Of a stretch of 64,000 nt of DNA, positions 45,260 through 54,103 are shown in pieces; position 1 is the first letter of the stretch, and each line of letters starts with the position of its first letter. Made by a program: the position numbers and the translations under genes. This DNA is from Symploca sp. SIO3C6. Its GTDB lineage: Bacteria > Cyanobacteriota > Cyanobacteriia > Cyanobacteriales > Coleofasciculaceae. A model generated the notes under the pieces. That model was not told where the DNA came from. It saw only the letters and a program-made list of their open reading frames with translations, and searched no databases. The DNA is taken from the NCBI GenBank assembly GCA_010692425.1, contig JAAHHJ010000014.1, positions 309,953 to 373,952 of the forward strand, written 5' to 3'.

Positions 45260-45623
45260 CTGTCTAAAAACTCTTCCTAATATAGGTATTGTTTATTTTA
45301 AGCGTGCTGGTAGTCTTCTTGTCATTAGGGAAATTTTGAGCTTCTTTGAGTAAGTGCAGCCCAAGACGCGCCAATATGCAGCTCTTGGCACTGGGGGTGA
45401 TCTTTTGAAGAGAGTAAAGAGCGGGGTTTTAGACCCCTGATTTTTTGATAAGTCCTGTTAATGAAGTGCTATAAAGTTTTCTGATAAAGTCCCCGCAGTT
45501 AATCGTGTAACAATAAAGAAAAAATAAAAAACTTAACATTAAAGGCTTCATACACTGAATCTTCCAGGGTTCTTTTGGTGAGGCTTCTCGCCGGACAAGC
45601 TAACTGGATAAGGAGTAAATCAT
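45260..45623. other. Divergent promoter region upstream of flv3
   Basis: The gap holds a hairpin with the TTTTTTG..TAAGTCCTG tail (listed at 45423) and an AT-rich stretch at 45500-45540 that probably contains the flv3 promoter. AAGGAG lies eight bases before the flv3 ATG. Nothing else is supportable. Confidence 0.4.
45423..45457 (+). repeat. GGGGTTTTAGACCCC hairpin plus TTTTTTG-TAAGTCCTG tail (repeat copy 2)
   Basis: A short GGGGT/ACCCC hairpin is followed by TGATTTTTTGATAAGTCCTG. The tail matches the copies at 13766 and 56571, while the stem differs. It also has the form of a rho-independent terminator. Confidence 0.5.
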
Positions 45624-47342
45624 ATGGTAGCGCTCACTGACCGAGTCCAAAAGCGATTGACGATGCAAACTGCTGAGATTGCAGCAGATACTACAACCAT
45701 ACGCTCTTTAGACTGGGATCGCGACCGCTTTGATATCGAATTTGGACTGCAAAACGGCACCACCTACAACTCGTTCCTAATTCGGGGTGAGCAAATAGCT
45801 TTAGTGGATACTTCCCATGAAAAGTTTCGTCAGTTATATTTAGATACTCTCACCGGACTAATTGAACCTCAACAGATTAATTATCTAATTATTAGCCATA
45901 CGGAACCAGACCATAGCGGCTTAGTCAAAGATATCTTGGAGCTAGCGCCTGAGGTAACAGTGGTGGGGGCAAAGGTGGCAATCCAATTCCTCGAGGACTT
46001 GGTGCATAAGCCCTTTAAGCGACAAATTGTTAAAAATGGCGACAAGCTGGATTTAGGTAAAGGACATGTCCTAGAATTCGTCAATGCTCCCAACCTGCAC
46101 TGGCCCGACACTATCTTCAGCTATGATCACCGAACGCAGGTAATGTTTACTTGCGACGCCTTTGGGATGCACTATTGCTCTGCCAGTACCTACGATCAAG
46201 ATTTGGGAGCAATTGAAGCAGACTATCGATTCTACTACGAATGCTTGATGGCTCCTAATGCTCGCTCGGTACTCTCCGCCCTCAAGCGTATGGAAAAATT
46301 ACCAGAGGTGAAAATGATTGCCACTGGTCATGGACCTCTACTGCGCTATAACGTTGAAGAATTGGTGGGGCGCTACCGCAGTTGGAGTCAAGCTCAAACC
46401 AAGGCAGAGAAATTGGTGATTGTATTCTATATCTCAGATTACGGCTATAGCGATCGCCTCTCCCAAGCAATCGCTAGGGGCATAACTAAAACAGGTGTCG
46501 GTGTTGAGATGATTGATCTCAAGTCTGGAGATCCCCAAGAAGTTCAGGAAAGTGTCACTCGTGCTGCTGGGATTGTTATTGGTATGCCACCAGCTTATAA
46601 CAATGCTGCCACAGCAGCTGTCAGTACTGTACTTGCTGCTGCCAAGTCCAAGCAAGCAATTGGTTTGTTTGAGTCCTACGGCGAAGACGATGAACCCATT
46701 GACCCAGTTATGAGTCAATTCAAGACAGTGGGTCTAAAAGAGGCTTTTGCGGCAATTCGGATTAAAGAAACGCCCTCAGAGTCAACCTATCAACTCTGTG
46801 AAGAAGCTGGTACAGATATGGGGCAATGGCTAAGTCGAGAGCGCGCTATTAAAAATATGAAGTCCCTTGATAGTGACCTCGACAAAGCTTTGGGACGTAT
46901 TAGTGGTGGGTTGTACATTATCACTGCCAAAAAAGGAGAAATTAAAAGTGCGATGCTAGCTTCTTGGGTTAGCCAAGCTAGTTTTAAACCCCTAGGCTTC
47001 ACTATTGCTATAGCTAAAGACCGTGCGATTGAATCCTTGATGCAAGTGGGCGATAAATTTGTTCTCAATATTCTAGAAGAAGGCAATTATCAGGCTTTAA
47101 TGAAACACTTCCTCAAGCGCTTTAAGCCTGGTGCAGACCGTTTTGCTGGTGTAAAAACTCAGTCAGCTAATAACGGTTCTCCTATTCTCACAGATGCCTT
47201 AGCTTACCTAGAGTGTAAAGTTTCCAAGCGCATGGAATGTAGTGACCACTGGATTGTTTACTCAACAGTTGAATCAGGGCGAGTTTCTAAAACAGATTCC
47301 TTGACTGCTGTGCATCATCGCAAGGTAGGTAATCATTATTGA
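45624..47342 (+). CDS. flv3: Flavodiiron protein, Flv3-type
   Basis: 572 residues, three domains. The beta-lactamase-like domain (about 30-260) has the diiron ligands HTEPDH (His92, Glu94, Asp96, His97), NLHWPD, the Asp in TCDAFG and the His in ATGHGP, so the metal site is complete. The flavodoxin-like domain (about 268-410) begins LVIVFYISDYGYS, and the flavin reductase domain (about 430-572) starts near ISGGLYIITAKKG. Cyanobacterial Flv1/Flv3 reduce oxygen to water using photosynthetic electrons and protect photosystem I. The complete ligand set and the N-terminus suit Flv3 or Flv4 better than Flv1 or Flv2. No flv1 or sll0218-like gene is adjacent. Confidence 0.88.
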   Translation: MVALTDRVQKRLTMQTAEIAADTTTIRSLDWDRDRFDIEFGLQNGTTYNSFLIRGEQIALVDTSHEKFRQLYLDTLTGLIEPQQINYLIISHTEPDHSGLVKDILELAPEVTVVGAKVAIQFLEDLVHKPFKRQIVKNGDKLDLGKGHVLEFVNAPNLHWPDTIFSYDHRTQVMFTCDAFGMHYCSASTYDQDLGAIEADYRFYYECLMAPNARSVLSALKRMEKLPEVKMIATGHGPLLRYNVEELVGRYRSWSQAQTKAEKLVIVFYISDYGYSDRLSQAIARGITKTGVGVEMIDLKSGDPQEVQESVTRAAGIVIGMPPAYNNAATAAVSTVLAAAKSKQAIGLFESYGEDDEPIDPVMSQFKTVGLKEAFAAIRIKETPSESTYQLCEEAGTDMGQWLSRERAIKNMKSLDSDLDKALGRISGGLYIITAKKGEIKSAMLASWVSQASFKPLGFTIAIAKDRAIESLMQVGDKFVLNILEEGNYQALMKHFLKRFKPGADRFAGVKTQSANNGSPILTDALAYLECKVSKRMECSDHWIVYSTVESGRVSKTDSLTAVHHRKVGNHY

Positions 47343-47839
47343 TGGTTCATGGTTCATTGCTCATTGTTAATGGTTTAAAGTCCTTACATCTTGTGGAGAA
47401 GCTCTGTGGTAAGCGAAGCTATACCACAGAGCTTAAGGGGCATAAGCTTCTTTAAATAAGAAACTTCTGATTTGGACAAAATTGGATGGGGATTAGTACC
47501 CCACCCAATTGTAAGGCTACATAGAACTCCGGTAATCTAACCCTAATAATGATTAATAAGGAATCAAAAAAGTCGAACTATTAACTCCTTAGTATTCCCT
47601 ATTCCTCATTAAGAAGTTCCCTTCTTCATTGATATAGCGAACAAATTTGATTCGTGAACAAGCCTAACCCCATTAACTAACATCTTTACCAAACTTATCA
47701 CCTTGTCTATACTGACAAGGTAGGCTTGGAGACTTCTGACTCCTTATGTAACTAAGCAGTTTCACAACTCAAATAGGCTCGCTCTAGCAATGAACTATGA
47801 ATCATAGACAATGAACAATAAACAATGAACAAAACCACC
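47343..47839. repeat. Gap with four inverted or tandem repeat elements
   Basis: The gap begins with TTCATGG/TTCATTG heptamer-like repeats. A perfect 11-bp hairpin GCTCTGTGGTA...TACCACAGAGC (47401-47432) follows, then the AATTGG palindrome copy 2 (47474-47510), and CCTTGTC-TATACT-GACAAGG (47701-47720). It ends with AATGAAC-type heptamers near 47790-47830. No gene seen. Confidence 0.55.
47474..47510. repeat. Palindromic AATTGG-GGGG repeat, copy 2
   Basis: GGACAAAATTGGATGGGG followed by ATTAGTACCCCACCCAATT forms a hairpin and nearly matches the minus strand of 39446-39480. Confidence 0.5.
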
Positions 47840-48526
47840 TTAGGCAACTGTTGTAATTGCTCGACCGACATTAATTTGTAAGCCATCTAAAGATTGTTCG
47901 CTTTGGATAATACCAATCAATTGCTCAAAACCATTACCCTCAAAACCATCAGCATCAAAGAAAATGCCTAGACCAGAAACGTCATTGGCAAGGTCAACAT
48001 CTTCTAGCTGATATTCTATGGATCCTTTGAGCTGGATAACATCTTCACCCACTTCAAAGTCAGTGATCAAAGCGTAGCTTGGTGGCGGTTCATTTGGAGA
48101 AGGAGCAACGATGAATCTTGCCTGACTATCGTCATAATAAATGTTCAAGGTATCTCCAAGAATGAAAATGTCTTCGCCTGCACCACCAGTGAGTGTATCT
48201 CTTTCTAACTGACCTGGTTGTTGTTGGGAGGGATTTACACCAATCAAGATATCATCACCTCTGCCACCAACGAGGTTATCTTGTCCAGAACCACCTAATA
48301 AGAAATCATCTTTTAACCCTCCGCGCAGCGTATCGTTGCCAGGATCGCCCAAAAGAGTGTCATTGCCCCTACCACCGTCGAGTTCATCATCACCGAAACC
48401 ACCATCGAGTTCATCATCACCCCTTCTTCCAAAGAGTGTATCTTCACCCCTTCTGCCGTTAATTTCATCGTCAAACCTAGTGCCAATGAGTACATTATTC
48501 CCCTCATCACCGTTAATAACTGCCAT
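47840..48526 (-). CDS. RTX (hemolysin-type) calcium-binding repeat protein
   Basis: 228 residues from an ATG with AGGAGA upstream. Residues about 5-95 are nonapeptide GGxGxDxLx repeats (GRRGDDELDGGFGDDELDGGRGND), which fold as a calcium-binding parallel beta-roll. The C-terminal 110 residues (EDIFILGDTLNIYYDD, ALITDFEVGEDVIQL) match the domain that commonly follows such repeats in cyanobacterial proteins. It has no cleavable signal; RTX proteins usually leave by type I secretion. No enzyme domain is present. Confidence 0.92.
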   Translation of the reverse strand: MAVINGDEGNNVLIGTRFDDEINGRRGEDTLFGRRGDDELDGGFGDDELDGGRGNDTLLGDPGNDTLRGGLKDDFLLGGSGQDNLVGGRGDDILIGVNPSQQQPGQLERDTLTGGAGEDIFILGDTLNIYYDDSQARFIVAPSPNEPPPSYALITDFEVGEDVIQLKGSIEYQLEDVDLANDVSGLGIFFDADGFEGNGFEQLIGIIQSEQSLDGLQINVGRAITTVA

Positions 48527-48747
48527 GTTAAGTTCTCCTGGTTTTACTAACCATTGAAAATCCAGACTTCTCTAAGTTATTAGAAATGATTTAACCCCAG
48601 TTGAATTGCTAAATAGCTGCAAACAAATTTATTGTAATTTTTTCTTGCCTCAAGATATGTAAAACATTGAAAAATATTTTGATTAACTTTTTGATAAATA
48701 TCTTATTAGCATATAAAAATTCTTCCTAAACAAAACAAAATTGAAGA

Positions 48748-49125
48748 ATGTTAGAACAACCAGAAGAACTAGCTATAACCCCATCGTCTGCAACGAAACT
48801 GCAAGCGAAAAATACTCTTAGCTTTACTGAAACCCTTTCTTGTGTGGAAGAACTTTTAGGTAAGGCTGATTCTCCTCAAGAATCCCTAGAGTGGGCGAAG
48901 GTGCGAGAAGAGATTCTTCGTCAGGATGAGTCTGTTAGGGAGCAAAATCATCAGCGAGTTTTGGAAAAAATCCGGTTAATATATGGAATCGTATTTTCTG
49001 CTACGGTTTTTTTAACTGGAATAGTATTATTTATTTGTCGTTACGACAATGCAGTGTATTTAATTGCAGTAGGGCTGTTACCACTTTTGTCAAGAAGAAA
49101 AAAAACTGAAAATAACCACGAGTGA
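48748..49125 (+). CDS. Unknown protein with two C-terminal membrane helices
   Basis: 125 residues. A charged, helical N-terminal part (about 25-70, EELLGKADSPQESLEWAKVREEIL) is followed by two hydrophobic segments (LIYGIVFSATVFLTGIVLFI and AVYLIAVGLLPLL) joined by CRYDN, and a basic tail. I do not recognise a family. It converges with the YcaO gene. Confidence 0.6.
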   Translation: MLEQPEELAITPSSATKLQAKNTLSFTETLSCVEELLGKADSPQESLEWAKVREEILRQDESVREQNHQRVLEKIRLIYGIVFSATVFLTGIVLFICRYDNAVYLIAVGLLPLLSRRKKTENNHE

Positions 49126-49132
49126 GAGGTTA

Positions 49133-49154
49133 GCCAGCTGTTTTAGCGGCTGGC
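49133..49154. terminator. Short hairpin between convergent genes
   Basis: GCCAGC and GCTGGC pair across a ten-base loop just after the stop at 49125 and before the YcaO stop at 49210. There is no strong T run. Confidence 0.35.
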
Positions 49155-49209
49155 AGGGTCACTCAGAGGAATGACTTCGTGCATTGTTACTAAAGCAATT
49201 GCCCTGCTT

Positions 49210-50487
49210 TTATGAAGTTTGTAGGGCTTTAGGGGCAGCGCCAAAAGCGATTGCCCGCTGCTTAGGTCGATAACCTCTGTGAAAAGATGCTTCTAACCCT
49301 GGCACAATTACTCTAACTACAGAGATATCCCAATCAGGGGGAGTTAAATCAAAAACAATCACCTGATTTAGTCCTGCCTGCTTTAATTTTTCCAAGACAA
49401 TCGTGATATCTTCCTCAAAGGTAGGAGTAGCCTGTGATTTCCTTGTTCTGGCATCTACTGTCGGCTGATTTGATTCAAGATTGCCCGCCTCATAGCTACC
49501 ATTACCTTTGATTTTCAAAGCTGTATAGTAATGATGGTAGATATCATCTCTTGCTCCTGAAATCAAAATCAAACGAGTTTGAGCTGCCTCACTCAAAGCC
49601 CTTACCATTGCTACTTCTGGATCAAGATGAGCACCGTAGCCGTGACTAGAAGGAGCATGTCCACTTGGGTCGTAAATATAGGCTCGGTAAACAGGTATTT
49701 CTGTATCAACTGTACAGTCAAAAATTACAGGAACTATCTTTGCCGATTCTAATTTTGTTAATAATTTTAATACTAAAGGATACTCAATAGTTTCTAGACA
49801 AACTCTCGGTAATCTATATCCTTGAGGTAAGCCTTGTCCTTGTAAACATGCCTCCAGTTGACAAGAAACAGCATCTCTCTCAATCACTTCATACAATGCT
49901 GAATTCAGAGCTTCTAAAAAATTGTTGCCAGAAGCTAAACCGTTGGAGTTCATATCAAATGAACCAAGGTTGGCACCATATTGAAGCCAATATTTGTGAT
50001 AATTCATTGAAACTGCCTGAACCGGAACAGCTACCTCCCATTGATTAACAATATCCCAGCCTAAACACCACTGTTGTGATCGATAAATATTAAAGAGTGA
50101 ATTCTCACATAGAGGTAAATTTTCTCGGGCAATAACTTGATAATTTTCTGCTAATTGAGAATAAGGAAGATTAATTTCAGGTAAATTAATATTTTCAGCG
50201 CAGTAGAGTTCAGTAGACTCCATTGCTGCTGAAACCATGGCTGTTTCGAGGGTTATACCTTTACCGGAAGAGGTGACAACACTACAGCTATTGGGACGAT
50301 AGGAAATAGTTACCGGAATACCAATCCAATCTAAGCCTGTGATATTGGCAATGCGGGTTAACCCAATAGATTTGAAGTAGGAACGTACCCTTTCCCAAGT
50401 TTCTCCTACAGCAGCACTGCGATGTGTGCCATGCCAATAACGCTTTGCTGAGTAATAGGCTTGATTGCGGAAGTTGATAAAAGTCAC
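49210..50487 (-). CDS. YcaO-family ATP-dependent enzyme
   Basis: 425 residues from GTG 50487. The YcaO ATP/Mg motifs are present: AAMESTELYCAE (SxxExxE-like), LYEVIERDAV, and ALSEAAQTRL. FNSNGLASG-type sequence (SFDMNSNGLASGN) and the length match the stand-alone YcaO group often paired with TfuA. YcaO enzymes activate amide bonds, making azolines, amidines or thioamides. No TfuA, E1-like partner or dehydrogenase is adjacent. Three tandem small proteins lie just upstream in the same direction and could be substrates, partners or unrelated. The C-terminus (IAFGAAPKALQTS) is not Pro-rich, unlike azoline-forming YcaOs. Confidence 0.88.
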   Translation of the reverse strand: MTFINFRNQAYYSAKRYWHGTHRSAAVGETWERVRSYFKSIGLTRIANITGLDWIGIPVTISYRPNSCSVVTSSGKGITLETAMVSAAMESTELYCAENINLPEINLPYSQLAENYQVIARENLPLCENSLFNIYRSQQWCLGWDIVNQWEVAVPVQAVSMNYHKYWLQYGANLGSFDMNSNGLASGNNFLEALNSALYEVIERDAVSCQLEACLQGQGLPQGYRLPRVCLETIEYPLVLKLLTKLESAKIVPVIFDCTVDTEIPVYRAYIYDPSGHAPSSHGYGAHLDPEVAMVRALSEAAQTRLILISGARDDIYHHYYTALKIKGNGSYEAGNLESNQPTVDARTRKSQATPTFEEDITIVLEKLKQAGLNQVIVFDLTPPDWDISVVRVIVPGLEASFHRGYRPKQRAIAFGAAPKALQTS

Positions 50488-50696
50488 GCGCTCTAAGACT
50501 GCTACTATCTACAAGCATGTTATGATATGCTTGTAGGTAATACATAATCTACAGGTTGTATGACGGGGTTAAAAGTTAATATTAAAAACTTAGTTAGGCT
50601 GGTTTTCAACGCTAAAGCCCTGAGTGTTAACAATCACAAATGTCTCTCGGGGATAGGGGTCGATGAGCATCTTAGATTTGAAAGCTAATGATGGAA

Positions 50697-50930
50697 CTAA
50701 GCCCATGCTCCCGTCTTTAAATCACTTGGTTCAGAGTGAACAGCCACTGCTGATGTTGTATGGTCAGCGAAAATCGGTTTGTTAGTGTCAAGGATCTCTA
50801 ACATAGTTTTGAAGCTTTCTGCATCTAAATCCTCAGTACGTTGTCTGTCGCCGTCATAATAGGTAAACCAGAAGTGACCTTTGTTTTCCTGTGGTCTCCA
50901 CAATGCCTGGTAGCTAGTAATCCGTTTCAT
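50697..50930 (-). CDS. Small unknown protein, tandem paralogue 1
   Basis: 77 residues from the Met at 50930 (another Met at 50936). The frame is open further upstream, but that part overlaps the previous paralogue and does not match it. Shared core: SYQALWRPQ, KGHFWFTYYDGDRQRTEDLDAESF, LDTNKPIFADHTTSAVAVH, ending TGAWA. Paralogues at 50974 and 51518 conserve these blocks. It is soluble with no signal peptide; aromatic residues are frequent. 210 bases separate it from the YcaO gene downstream. Function unknown. Confidence 0.75.
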   Translation of the reverse strand: MKRITSYQALWRPQENKGHFWFTYYDGDRQRTEDLDAESFKTMLEILDTNKPIFADHTTSAVAVHSEPSDLKTGAWA

Positions 50931-50973
50931 GTTCATGCTGGCTTGTTTCGGTTGTTTGAAAGCGATACTTAGA

Positions 50974-51267
50974 CTAGGCCCATGCCCCTGTATTGATATC
51001 GCAGTCCGGCCAATGAACGGCGACAGCTGATGTTGTATGATCAGCGAAAATTGGTTTGTTGGTGTCAAGAATCTCTAATATAATCCTAAAGCTTTTTGCA
51101 TCTAAATCTTCAGTACGCTGTCTGTCGCCATCATAATAGGTGAACCAAAAGTGACCTTTACTTTCTTGTGGTCTCCACAGCGCCTGGTAACTAGTAATCC
51201 GCTTCATCTGCCTTTCAGGCTTTTGGATTTTGTGCTGAGTGTGAGAACCAGTCTGTTGTGTTGTCAT
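50974..51267 (-). CDS. Small unknown protein, tandem paralogue 2
   Basis: 97 residues from 51267, or 77 from the Met at 51207 that aligns with its paralogues. The core is nearly identical to paralogue 1 (SYQALWRPQESKGHFW, then DHTTSAVAVHWPD) and ends NTGAWA. The 20-residue extension (MTTQQTGSHTQHK) is not shared, so its translation is uncertain. The close nucleotide similarity to paralogue 1 points to recent tandem duplication. Confidence 0.72.
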   Translation of the reverse strand: MTTQQTGSHTQHKIQKPERQMKRITSYQALWRPQESKGHFWFTYYDGDRQRTEDLDAKSFRIILEILDTNKPIFADHTTSAVAVHWPDCDINTGAWA

Positions 51268-51517
51268 AAGTTCAGTCTCTGGGATTTAAAGGGAAAAGCA
51301 GGCTTGTCATCTATCTGTAGTCTTTAATCTATAATTGTATGCTGTTGATTACAATACACAGACTTTTGAGTTCCACTACCTTGGACTAATTGCTAGGTAT
51401 TAGTAATTAAGGCAGCTTAAGTCAGTGCATAGTGAATATTATTACTGTCAAAGGCTTAGAGGAAAGGAACATATATGTTTCTTCCCAAGGGTCTCGAATT
51501 ATCAAGTGATGTGACTT

Positions 51518-51757
51518 TTAGAACCATCCACAGGTGCTAAGTTTACCCTGGGGCCAATGAACGGCAACGCTGGCTGTGGTATGATCCCCAAAAATCGGCT
51601 TATCTGTTCCCAGCATCTCCAAGACAATCCTAAAGCTTTCTGCGTCTAAGTCAGCAGTTCGCTCTCTGTCACCATCGGCATAGGTAAACCAAAAGTGACC
51701 TTTGTGGTCTTTGGGTTTCCACAACGCCTGATAGCTCTTGATTTGTTTCATTGGCAT
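51518..51757 (-). CDS. Small unknown protein, tandem paralogue 3
   Basis: 79 residues; AGAGG lies seven bases before the ATG at 51757, giving a firm start. It is more divergent than the other two (IKSYQALWKPKDHKGHFW, DHTTASVAVHWPQGKL) and ends STCGWF, where the others end TGAWA. The pattern of conservation (Trp/Phe-rich, D-G-D-R, DLDAESF) shows selection at the protein level. Likely the ancestral copy. No known family is recognised. Confidence 0.75.
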   Translation of the reverse strand: MPMKQIKSYQALWKPKDHKGHFWFTYADGDRERTADLDAESFRIVLEMLGTDKPIFGDHTTASVAVHWPQGKLSTCGWF

Positions 51758-52030
51758 GTTTAAACCTCTAATATACCCCTCTAGTCTGTGATCTTTGAGT
51801 GTTGACTTATGTTAAATTTTAGTGAAGAAATATAGAAAAGTGTTAAAGATTTAATGAATTACTCTTAAACAACTAGTAAGCATTCACCTATTTTCGGCAG
51901 GAGGCTCCCGCTATAACTAGAGGGGGATTTATTGAGGCGCAGCCGAGTACCCCCGATAGTTTAGCAGCCATAGGAATGCCGAGGGAAAGCGAGGGACGGA
52001 GTTTCCTAGATCCCCCGCAAGTCATTGCAG

Positions 52031-52039
52031 TGATATAAT
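52031..52039 (+). promoter_or_regulatory. Extended -10 promoter immediately before tnpB
   Basis: TGATATAAT is an extended -10 box whose end lies six bases before the tnpB ATG at 52046, so the transcript would be leaderless. Confidence 0.45.
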
Positions 52040-52045
52040 GTTGGC

Positions 52046-53248
52046 ATGGAAAAGCACGTGTTAACGATAGTCTGCAAGATTAACCCCACGCCTAAACAGG
52101 TTGTAAAAATAGAGGCAACCCTTCAGGCGTTTGCGGATGCTTGCAACTATATCAATGAAGTCGTAGAACCCAAGATTACCCATAACGTAACAATCCAAAA
52201 CCAAGTTTATAAGGAAGCAAGGGAACGCTTTGGGCTGGCTGCTAACCTTGCTATTCGCGCTATAAATCGGGTAAGTTCTAACCGCAAGACAGCCAAGCGG
52301 ATGGATAAACCCGTTAAGAAATTTCTTCCCACATCGGCTGACTACGATGCTCGAATCTTCTCCTTTAGAGAGAAAGACTGGTCTGTATCGTTAACACTAG
52401 TTGGAGGGAGAGAGCGATTCGGTGTTGATGTTGGGAGTTACCAGAAAGGAAAGCTATCTGGTTCTACGCCAACATCGGCAACACTGGTCAAACACAAAAA
52501 TGGAACCTACTCGGTAAATATTCAGGTAAAGACTGATGCCCCAAATCCTCAAAAATCCCAAGGTGTAATTGGGGTGGATTTGGGACGTACAGACGTGGCT
52601 GTAACAAGTGATGGGGAAAGTTTTTCGGGGCAACAAATAACCAAGATTAGAGATAGATATTCAAGAGTAAGAGCGTCTCTCCAAAAAAAGGCTTCAGAAG
52701 GCACAAGGTCAACTAGACGTAGGGCTAGGCAGATTTTGCAACGGTTATCTGGTCGGGAGAGACGCTTTCAGTCGTGGGTAAATCATAGCGTTAGTAAGTA
52801 CATTGTCGGCAAGGCTAGGCAATCGGGACGCTCAATCGCAATCGAAGACTTAACAGGCCTTCGAGAGCGGACAAATGAGCAGCCAAGGAATAAGACTGAG
52901 CGCAGACGCTCTAACTCGTGGGCATTTTTTCAATTGCGAATGTTTTTGGACTACAAAGCTCTTGGTGTTGGGGTTGAAGTAATTAAAGTCAACCCAGCCT
53001 ACACCAGCCAAACCTGCCACAAGTGCTTGCATATCCATCCAGTAAAAGGAAAGTCCTACCGCAGTGGTAAGACTTTCAATTGCCGACATTGCAACTGGAA
53101 GGGCGATGCCGACCTTAATGGTGCCAACGTAATCAAACTTTTGGGGGCTTCTGTAAACAGTCCCGGAGGTTCGTACCTCTCGTGTGAACTACCTCGGAAA
53201 GTAGAGTACTTCCAACCTAGTTTATTTGATTTGGTGCAGGGCTGCTAA
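52046..53248 (+). mobile_element. tnpB: TnpB RNA-guided nuclease of an IS200/IS605-type element
   Basis: 400 residues, complete. The RuvC-like nuclease is split into GVDLGRTDVAV (Asp178), IAIEDLTG (Glu267) and DADLNGANV (Asp354/356), with a zinc ribbon between the last two (Cys324, Cys327, Cys346, Cys349). All catalytic residues are present, so it should be active. TnpB uses a guide RNA made from the 3' end of its gene and the element's right end. The element is bounded to the right by a strong hairpin (53252). No TnpA is present, so it would need one in trans. It sits just upstream of moaE. Confidence 0.94.
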
Positions 53249-53251
53249 AAG

Positions 53252-53284
53252 CCTACACCATACCTGTACTCAGGTTGGTGTAGG
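53252..53284 (+). mobile_element. Right-end hairpin of the TnpB element
   Basis: CCTACACCA pairs with TGGTGTAGG and ACCTG with CAGGT inside, with one bulged T, giving a 14-bp imperfect stem. Such subterminal hairpins are recognised by Y1 transposases. A smaller hairpin GAGGT-TCGT-ACCTC lies at 53166-53179 inside the gene end, where the guide RNA would be encoded. Confidence 0.65.
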
Positions 53285-53324
53285 TAGTTTACACATAGTC
53301 GTAGTTGAGAACACAAAAGAACCG

Positions 53325-53825
53325 ATGTCTCCTTCTTCAAAAACATCTTCTCACTCTGTGCCTAAACAACATCCTCAAGATAGTTTTGCCATTACTTCTA
53401 AACCATTATCATTACCTGAAGTCTATGCCTTAGCTGAAGAACCAGCTAATGGGGCAGTGGTAGTAATGAGTGGCACAGTACGCTCTCAAACTGATGGTAA
53501 GTCGGTAGTAGCACTAGATTATCAAGCCTATGAACCCATGGCTTTGCAGGTGTTTAACTCAATTGCTATTGAAATCCGCAATAACTGGTCTCAAGTGAGG
53601 CGGGTAGTAATTCATCATCGCCTTGGTTACTTGAAAATTGGTGAAATTAGCGTACTGGTGGCTGTTGGTAGTCCACACCGCTCAGAAGCTTTTGCCGCTT
53701 GTAAATATGCTATCGATACTTTGAAATACAACGCCCCAATTTGGAAAAAAGAGTATCTTAGCACGCCAGATGGTAAAACCTCATCAACTTGGGTGAATAT
53801 AGGCGCTTGGGAGCAAGCTGAGTGA
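53325..53825 (+). CDS. moaE: Molybdopterin synthase catalytic subunit
   Basis: 166 residues from the ATG at 53325; earlier in-frame sequence lies inside the transposon end. MoaE inserts sulfur from thiocarboxylated MoaD into precursor Z to form molybdopterin. Family blocks: GAVVVMSGTVR, LDYQAYEPMA, VVIHHRLGYLKIGEISVLVAVGSPHRSEAF, and PIWKKE with the catalytic Lys pair. No moaD is adjacent. The TnpB element has landed directly upstream, so the native promoter may be displaced. Confidence 0.95.
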   Translation: MSPSSKTSSHSVPKQHPQDSFAITSKPLSLPEVYALAEEPANGAVVVMSGTVRSQTDGKSVVALDYQAYEPMALQVFNSIAIEIRNNWSQVRRVVIHHRLGYLKIGEISVLVAVGSPHRSEAFAACKYAIDTLKYNAPIWKKEYLSTPDGKTSSTWVNIGAWEQAE

Positions 53826-54075
53826 GCTGGTGGGCGGGGGCCCCGCGCTCTACCCAAGCTTGGTGAGCCAGATAAAAGCTCAGCGTTGGTGATGTATCAA
53901 GTTGCCATAAACAAGCAAGCAACCGGGGGATGGTATAGCCCTCGTAGACACTGGATGCTTGTAGCTCTACTTCCAAGAGGCGTAACCGTAAAGATAAGGG
54001 CTCTTTGAAGCAACGACACTTCTAGGAAGCGTTCAAAACTCACTAAGTCCTCTCCGGAGCATAGGGTTGCAAGAA

Positions 54076-54100
54076 ACCCCGTCCTCCTATGAGGTGGGGT
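54076..54100. terminator. Hairpin between convergent moaE and DUF2103 genes
   Basis: ACCCC (54076-54080) pairs with GGGGT (54096-54100), and CCTC pairs with GAGG inside. It lies just before the DUF2103 stop. The motif also resembles ends of TnpB elements, so it may be a transposon scar reused as a terminator. Confidence 0.4.
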
Positions 54101-54103
54101 AGT

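Noticed and set aside
48193..48462. Plus-strand open frame rich in His and Arg
   Set aside because: It is the antisense shadow of the RTX nonapeptide repeats at 47840-48526.
4205..50487. A single azole-peptide (YcaO plus SagB) pathway
   Set aside because: The two genes lie 45 kb apart on opposite strands with unrelated genes between; the YcaO lacks the Pro-rich C-terminus of azoline-forming enzymes.
50937..51068. 44-residue N-terminal extension of small paralogue 1
   Set aside because: It overlaps the end of paralogue 2, and its sequence has no counterpart in the other two copies.
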